This document shows positions 5,317 to 9,417 of a stretch of 9,417 bases of DNA, piece after piece. The notes beneath the pieces are model-generated. The model saw only the letters and a program-made list of their open reading frames with translations, did not search any database and was not told the DNA's origin. Made by a program: the position numbers and the translations under genes. The DNA is taken from positions 1 through 9,417 of the forward strand of contig DAHVXO010000127.1 of NCBI GenBank assembly GCA_027356675.1, given 5' to 3'. Source of the DNA: Symbiobacteriaceae bacterium. Its GTDB lineage: Bacteria > Bacillota_E > Symbiobacteriia > Symbiobacteriales > Symbiobacteriaceae. Position 1 is the stretch's first letter. Each line of letters starts with the position of its first letter.

Positions 5317-7062
5317 GTGACCAAGCGCTTGATAGCGGCGCTCATGGCGGTGGCCATGCTGGTGCTGGCGGGCTGCACCAAGCCCAAGCCTAGCGGGACG
5401 GACCAGACGACGGATCCCAACAAGCCGGTGGATGGCGGCACGCTCAACCTGAGCATGTTCTCCGCACCAAAGGGCGTGTTCAACCCGATCCTGTACGAGG
5501 ACCAGTATGACGCCAACGTGATCGGCCTGGTCTTCAGTGGCCTGCTCATGAACAACGAGAAGTTGGAATGGATTTGCGATCTGTGCGCTGACTACAAGGT
5601 CTCAGCGGACAACAAGACGGTCACATTCACCCTCCGCAAGGACGTGAAATGGCACGACGGTAAGCCTTTCACGTCTGCTGACGTGGCTTACACGTTCCGG
5701 GCGATGCTCCATCCCGACTACACTGGCGTTCGGACTGGCGATATCACCGCCCTGGTCGGCGCTCAGAAGTTGGTGGACGACCGCGATGCTCTTGACAAAC
5801 AGGTCAAGGAGAAGAAGCTCACCGACGCCGATGCCGCCAAGAAGAAGGCCGAGGGTTGGGACGCATGGCTGAAGGGCGACGGCAAGAAGGCCATCAACGT
5901 GGTGGACGACTACACCATCTCCTTCTCCACCGATGAACCATACGCGCCGTTCCTGCAGAGCCTGGCTTACGCCATCATTCCCGAGCACATCTACAAGGAC
6001 GTCGACATGGCCAAGATGTCCGAACACCCGGCCGTGAAACAGCCGATTGGCACCGGGCCCTACAAGTTGGTGGACTACAAGACCGACCAGTACGTAAAGC
6101 TGGAGCGGTACGACGGATATCACATGGGCAAGCCTCACATCCCCACCATCATCTACAAAATCGTCAACCAGGACGTGGCGATCGGACAGCTGAAATCCGG
6201 TGAACTGGACTACATCCCCATCAAGCCGGCAGACGTGGAACTGGTGCAGACCGACAAGAACGTCCGGTTGGAGGAGCGCTCGTCCTTTGGCTACCAGTAC
6301 ATGGGCATCAACTTCGACCGACCGATCTTGAAGGATAAGCTGGTGCGCCAGGCCTTCATGTACGGTATCAACCGCAAGGCCATGGTCGACCAGTTGATGA
6401 AGGGTCACGGAACCATCATGAACAGTCACATGCCGCCGGCGCTCTGGGCATACGATGCCAACTCGCTCAACGCTTACGGGTACGACCCAAAGAAGGCGGG
6501 CGAGCTGCTTGCACAGGCAGGGTGGACACAGAAGACCGCCGAGGGATATCTGACCAAGGACGGTAAGCTGCTTGAATTCACCCTGAAGTATCCGTCGGGC
6601 AACAAGGTACGTGAAGCCTCCGCGCCACTGATTCAAGCCAACTTGAAGGACATTGGCGTCAAGGTCAACCTGCAGATGACGGAATTCGCCACGCTCTCCA
6701 GTTCGGTCTTTGACAAGCGGGACATGGACGCGTGGCTCATGGGCTGGGGCCTGTCGATCGACCCCGACCCCGGCGCTATCTTCCTGCCGGACAATAAGTG
6801 GGGTAAGGTGACGGGCTGGACCAATGCCCGCAACGACGAACTGATCAAGAAGGGGACGCGGGTACTCAAGGTCTCCGAGCGCAAGCCAATCTACGTGGAG
6901 TGGGCAAAGATCCTCAACGACGAACTGCCGTATGTCTTCCTGTACAGCCAGAACGACATCGACGCTCTGCGGACTGACCGGATCAAGGGGCTCAAGCCCG
7001 ATGCCCGTGGGTCGTTGTGGAACATCTGGGAGCTGTGGATTCCCAAAGATAAGCAGGGGTAG
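5317..7062 (+). CDS. Peptide/nickel-type ABC transporter substrate-binding lipoprotein
   Basis: This 581-aa extracytoplasmic solute-binding protein of the SBP_bac_5 (OppA/DppE/NikA) family would capture oligopeptides or a similar solute and deliver it to the membrane permeases. The N-terminus is a lipoprotein signal (K3-R4, then a hydrophobic run) with lipobox L-A-G-C and lipidated Cys20, so it is anchored to the outer face of the membrane. Family signatures are W-H-D-G-K-P-F-T-S-A-D-V at about 112-123, G-T-G-P-Y-K-L near 245 and the V-R-Q-A-F segment near 343. The start is GTG at 5317 with Shine-Dalgarno AGGGGG at 5301-5306. A lysine/aspartate-rich stretch at about 150-195, between two conserved family blocks, looks like an inserted surface loop. 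The permease genes follow downstream. The substrate cannot be told from sequence; dipeptide, oligopeptide and nickel binders share this fold. Confidence 0.93.
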   Translation: MTKRLIAALMAVAMLVLAGCTKPKPSGTDQTTDPNKPVDGGTLNLSMFSAPKGVFNPILYEDQYDANVIGLVFSGLLMNNEKLEWICDLCADYKVSADNKTVTFTLRKDVKWHDGKPFTSADVAYTFRAMLHPDYTGVRTGDITALVGAQKLVDDRDALDKQVKEKKLTDADAAKKKAEGWDAWLKGDGKKAINVVDDYTISFSTDEPYAPFLQSLAYAIIPEHIYKDVDMAKMSEHPAVKQPIGTGPYKLVDYKTDQYVKLERYDGYHMGKPHIPTIIYKIVNQDVAIGQLKSGELDYIPIKPADVELVQTDKNVRLEERSSFGYQYMGINFDRPILKDKLVRQAFMYGINRKAMVDQLMKGHGTIMNSHMPPALWAYDANSLNAYGYDPKKAGELLAQAGWTQKTAEGYLTKDGKLLEFTLKYPSGNKVREASAPLIQANLKDIGVKVNLQMTEFATLSSSVFDKRDMDAWLMGWGLSIDPDPGAIFLPDNKWGKVTGWTNARNDELIKKGTRVLKVSERKPIYVEWAKILNDELPYVFLYSQNDIDALRTDRIKGLKPDARGSLWNIWELWIPKDKQG

Positions 7063-7073
7063 GTTGCTGTGAG

Positions 7074-7101
7074 CGGGGGCGGCACGCGGATGTCGCCCCC
7101 G
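7074..7101 (+). promoter_or_regulatory. Intercistronic hairpin between binding protein and permease
   Basis: CGGGGGCGGCA pairs with TGTCGCCCCCG over 11 bp (one G-T pair) around a CGCGGA loop. There is no T-run after it. It sits 11 bp after the binding-protein stop and before the permease Shine-Dalgarno. Such stems in binding-protein operons commonly protect the upstream mRNA from 3' decay or partly terminate transcription, giving more binding protein than permease. That role is inferred here. Confidence 0.6.
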
Positions 7102-7135
7102 GTCCGCCCAGGGAACTGGGGAAAGGGGTGGGCAG

Positions 7136-8101
7136 GTGCGGGTCTATGTCGCGAGGCGCATCCTGCAGATGCTGCCAATCTTGTTTGGGACGACCCTGGT
7201 GATCTTCCTTGTGATCAAGATGGCGCCGGGGGATCCCTTCAGTGGTTTGATTGACCCGCGCGTGAGTCCTCGCAAAATCGCCGAGCTCCGTCACCGCTAC
7301 TGTCTCGACTGCCCGTTGCCACTCCAGTATTGGGGTTGGCTGAAGCAAGCGGCCAAGGGCAACCTGGGATATTCCATACGCTTCAAGACTCCCGTGTCCG
7401 ACATCATCAGGGAGCGACTCGGGCCGACACTGGCCATGGGTGTCACGGCCGAGATTATCGTCTTCTTGCTCGGCATTCCAATCGGCATTCTGTCGGCCGC
7501 CCGCCAGAACTCATGGTTGGACAATCTGGCTACTGTGCTGGCCTTCGCGGGCATTTCCATCCCGGCCTTCTTCTTCGGCCTGCTCTTGTTGCGCACGTTC
7601 GCTCTGGGAGATCTCAAGCTCTTCCCAAGCAGCGGATACATGACACCCGGGTCCACCCTGACGGGGATTCCGCACATGCTCGATGTGGCGCACCATCTAG
7701 TCTTGCCTTCACTGGCTCTTGGCATTACCGGTATCGCCGGGTTGATGCGTTACGTGCGATCGTCCATGCTGGAAGTTTTGCGCCAGGATTTCGTACGGAC
7801 TGCCCGTTCGAAGGGGCTGGCAGAGCGGATCGTGGTTTACAAGCACGCCTTGCGGAACGCACTGATCCCTGTGATTACCATCATCGGCCTGGACTTACCG
7901 TCGCTGGTGGGCGGTGCGATCATCACCGAGTCGATCTTCATCTGGCCTGGCATCGGGCGGCTCACGTATACCGCCTTGCTCGAGCGGGACTATCCAGTGC
8001 TGATGGCGTTGAATCTCATGTTCGCTTTCCTCACGATGATTGGGAGCTTGCTGGCGGACATTGGGTATGCGATCGTCGACCCGCGGATCCGATATGACTG
8101 A
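7136..8101 (+). CDS. Peptide ABC transporter permease, DppB/OppB type
   Basis: This 321-aa inner-membrane permease forms half of the transmembrane channel together with the next gene product. It opens with the typical A-R-R-I-L-Q-M-L-P-I-L-F-G-T-T signature and A-P-G-D-P-F after the first helix. Six membrane segments can be seen, near residues 9-29, 98-122, 130-153, 184-206, 244-266 and 287-310. The cytoplasmic EAA loop, which docks with the ATPase, runs over about 220-247 (A-R-S-K-G-L-A-E-R...A-L-R-N-A-L-I-P). The C-terminus D-P-R-I-R-Y-D is standard for the family. The start is GTG at 7136 with Shine-Dalgarno GAAAGGGG at 7121-7128. It is separated from the binding-protein gene by 73 bp containing the hairpin and lies 18 bp before the second permease. 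The permease family is certain; the transported substrate is not. Confidence 0.94.
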   Translation: MRVYVARRILQMLPILFGTTLVIFLVIKMAPGDPFSGLIDPRVSPRKIAELRHRYCLDCPLPLQYWGWLKQAAKGNLGYSIRFKTPVSDIIRERLGPTLAMGVTAEIIVFLLGIPIGILSAARQNSWLDNLATVLAFAGISIPAFFFGLLLLRTFALGDLKLFPSSGYMTPGSTLTGIPHMLDVAHHLVLPSLALGITGIAGLMRYVRSSMLEVLRQDFVRTARSKGLAERIVVYKHALRNALIPVITIIGLDLPSLVGGAIITESIFIWPGIGRLTYTALLERDYPVLMALNLMFAFLTMIGSLLADIGYAIVDPRIRYD

Positions 8102-8119
8102 GAAGGGCGTGGCACGGAC

Positions 8120-9031
8120 ATGACCCAAGCACAACGCAGATCGCTGCGGCCAGGACCCCGTGCCACTCTCTCCCGGGCTGTAGAGGTTGGACTGTGGGGG
8201 ATGGCGTGGCGGCGGTTCCGCCGCAGTGCACGCGCCATGACAGGGCTTTATCTGCTGCTGCTCCTCTCGGTGTCGGCCATCTTTGCGCCGCAGATCGCGC
8301 GGCACGATCGCGACCGGCCAAACATGGTGGTCGTGGAGCGGGCACCGTCCCGGGACCACTGGCTCGGGACGGATGAACTCGGCCGTGACGTGTTCGCCAG
8401 GCTGCTCTATGGAGGCCGCGTTTCGCTGACGGTCGGGCTGGTGGCAGTCTCGCTCTACCTGACCATCGGGGTCCTCTTGGGCTCCATCGCCGGGTATTAC
8501 GGCGGTGTCATCGACAACTTTATCATGCGGGTGACGGATGTCATTCTGGTGATTCCGTTTTTCCCGCTCGCACTGACCATGGCTGCAGTGCTGGGTCCCA
8601 GCGTCTATAACACGATGATTATCATCGGGTTGCTGGGGTGGACCGGCATTTGCCGTCTGGTGCGGGGCGAGTTCCTGACGCTGCGCAAGCGTGACTTTGT
8701 GGAGGCGGCCGTGGCGGAAGGAGCCCGCGATCTGCGAATCATTTTTCGCCACATCCTACCGAACGCGATGGCGCCGATCGTGGTGGCGGCGACCCTGGGT
8801 GTCGCCGGAGCAATCCTGAGTGAAGCCGCGTTAAGCTTCCTTGGCCTTGGCGTCCAGCAACCACTTCCCTCGTGGGGAAACATGCTGTCCACGGCGATCT
8901 CACTCAAGGTGCTGCTCCTACAGCCTTGGCTGTGGATCCCTCCGGGCCTTGTCATCTTCATCGCCGTGCTGGCGGTCAATCTTGTGGGTGATGGACTACG
9001 GGATGCCCTGGACCCGCGGCTCAAGCAATGA
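8120..9031 (+). CDS. Peptide ABC transporter permease, DppC/OppC type
   Basis: This 303-aa membrane protein is the partner of the DppB-type permease. It has the OppC-type N-terminal domain with a first helix at about 41-60, then a periplasmic stretch ending in the diagnostic H-W-L-G-T-D-E-L-G-R-D-V-F-A-R (about 80-94). Five more membrane segments follow. The EAA loop is at about 194-222 (E-A-A-V-A-E-G-A-R-D-L...L-P-N-A-M-A-P). S-F-L-G-L-G-V-Q-Q-P near 239-248 and D-P-R-L-K-Q at the C-terminus are family features. The ATG at 8120 is preceded by GAAGGGCG (8102-8109), immediately after the upstream stop. It is the last gene of the operon before the terminator-like hairpin. No DppD/DppF ATPase gene follows, which is unusual for this type of operon. 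Confidence 0.94.
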   Translation: MTQAQRRSLRPGPRATLSRAVEVGLWGMAWRRFRRSARAMTGLYLLLLLSVSAIFAPQIARHDRDRPNMVVVERAPSRDHWLGTDELGRDVFARLLYGGRVSLTVGLVAVSLYLTIGVLLGSIAGYYGGVIDNFIMRVTDVILVIPFFPLALTMAAVLGPSVYNTMIIIGLLGWTGICRLVRGEFLTLRKRDFVEAAVAEGARDLRIIFRHILPNAMAPIVVAATLGVAGAILSEAALSFLGLGVQQPLPSWGNMLSTAISLKVLLLQPWLWIPPGLVIFIAVLAVNLVGDGLRDALDPRLKQ

Positions 9032-9044
9032 ACAGTTTGATGCT

Positions 9045-9076
9045 GAGAGGTTCGCTGCAGTCGTAGCGAACCTCTC
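9045..9076 (+). terminator. Hairpin closing the ABC transporter operon
   Basis: GAGAGGTTCGCTGC pairs with GTAGCGAACCTCTC over 14 bp (one G-T pair) with a loop of AGTC, starting 13 bp after the permease stop codon. The following bases (GATGATTGAG) are not a T-run, so termination may be weak or factor-assisted, or the stem may mainly protect the mRNA end. Its place between the operon and the rRNA promoters supports a boundary role. Confidence 0.65.
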
Positions 9077-9110
9077 GATGATTGAGTAATTCCCGTCAGC
9101 ATTTGGCACG

Positions 9111-9140
9111 TTGACTTGTGCCACTGATCTATGATATATT
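9111..9140 (+). promoter_or_regulatory. rRNA operon promoter P1 (sigma-A type)
   Basis: The -35 box is TTGACT (9111-9116) and the -10 box TATATT (9135-9140), with an 18-bp spacer. An extended -10 TG lies at 9132-9133. Transcription would start near 9147. Its position about 240 bp before 16S rRNA and the second promoter downstream match the tandem-promoter arrangement of Firmicutes rrn operons. Confidence 0.75.
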
Positions 9141-9215
9141 GACGTTCCGCCGGATTGATCTGTAAGGACCGATCCGTATGGCTAGAAATCGCCGGACCGA
9201 ACAACATTTGGTCGG

Positions 9216-9244
9216 TTGACGGCGGTAGGCGGACCTGCTAAGAT
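9216..9244 (+). promoter_or_regulatory. rRNA operon promoter P2 (sigma-A type)
   Basis: The -35 box is TTGACG (9216-9221) and the -10 box TAAGAT (9239-9244), with an optimal 17-bp spacer and an extended -10 TG at 9236-9237. Transcription would start near 9251. This is the promoter nearer to the 16S gene and the better match of the two. Confidence 0.82.
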
Positions 9245-9250
9245 ATAAAA

Positions 9251-9383
9251 GCTGTCGCCCCCCAGAGAGGCGGTCGCAGCCCCTCGCACCTTGAAAACTA
9301 GACAGTGGAAAGATCGGAAAGAGCCAAGCGAGACGGACCGCGTGGTGCCGAGAGGCACCGAAAAAACAGAGCCGAACAAACTA
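9251..9383 (+). promoter_or_regulatory. rRNA leader with boxA-like element and hairpins
   Basis: This transcribed leader lies between P2 and 16S rRNA. CACCTTGAAAACTAGACA at 9287-9304 resembles the boxA-type antitermination region found before 16S genes in Firmicutes, where Nus factors load. A compact hairpin, GGTGCC-GAGA-GGCACC (9344-9359), follows and is trailed by a run of A. It probably takes part in folding or processing of the 16S 5' flank. A GC-rich imperfect stem at about 9251-9280 (GCTG...CAGC) lies right after the P2 start. The roles are inferred from position. Confidence 0.6.
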
Positions 9384-9417
9384 TTCTTCGGAGAGTTTGA
9401 TCCTGGCTCAGGACGAA
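9384..9417 (+). rRNA. rrs: 16S ribosomal RNA, 5' end (cut by window edge)
   Basis: CGGAGAGTTTGATCCTGGC, followed by TCAGGACGAA, is the near-universal 5' start of bacterial 16S rRNA, in the form common in Bacillus relatives. Only about 34 nt lie inside the window. The mature 5' end near 9384 is placed by analogy with the Bacillus start (TTTATCGGAGAG); it could be off by a few bases. Confidence 0.95.

Noticed and set aside
5602..6636. Long open frame on the minus strand opposite the binding-protein gene
   Set aside because: It is antisense to a gene with clear family motifs, its translation is rich in V, H and L without recognisable domains, and it has no ribosome binding site; it is a mirror of codon bias.
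7895..8752. Long minus-strand open frame across the two permease genes
   Set aside because: It spans the end of one real permease gene and most of the next; the translation is full of H, R, P and Q without known domains.

Overview
The window looks like a piece of a moderately GC-rich Firmicutes (Bacillota) chromosome. The right edge holds the first bases of a 16S rRNA gene of Bacillus-like form (CGGAGAGTTTGATCCTGGC). It is preceded by two tandem sigma-A-type promoters and a leader with a Firmicutes-like TTGAAAACTAGACA element. GTG and TTG starts with G-rich Shine-Dalgarno sequences fit the same reading. I cannot name the genus.

Region 1 (1-5085) is a nest of mobile elements. At its centre is a complete recombinase-in-trio (RIT) element (862-4318). 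It has three overlapping co-directional tyrosine recombinase genes (ritA, ritB, ritC), each with an intact catalytic set, between 82-bp imperfect terminal inverted repeats. Each repeat carries three copies or near-copies of the 13-mer TTATGCAAAGTAA in a fixed layout. The element is flanked by the 3' halves of two different group II introns, both pointing away from it: one on the minus strand (187-861) and one on the plus strand (4319-5085). Each half keeps the RT catalytic motif YADD, the maturase domain and RNA domains V and VI. Each begins at the same codon pair of the conserved RT motif Q-G-G. A single simple insertion cannot give this arrangement. The best explanation is recombination between two RIT copies that had inserted at the same conserved site of two different intron RT genes.

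Region 2 (5086-9076) is a peptide/nickel-type ABC transporter operon. It encodes a lipoprotein substrate-binding protein, a DppB/OppB-type permease and a DppC/OppC-type permease. A strong hairpin lies between the binding protein and the first permease, and a 14-bp hairpin closes the unit. The two ATPase genes usually found with these are absent from the window.

Region 3 (9077-9417) is the promoter and leader region of a ribosomal RNA operon, ending inside the first ~34 nt of 16S rRNA.

The most interesting observation is the RIT element and its symmetric placement in two broken group II introns. It predicts a reciprocal locus elsewhere in the genome with two intron 5' halves facing inward on another RIT copy.
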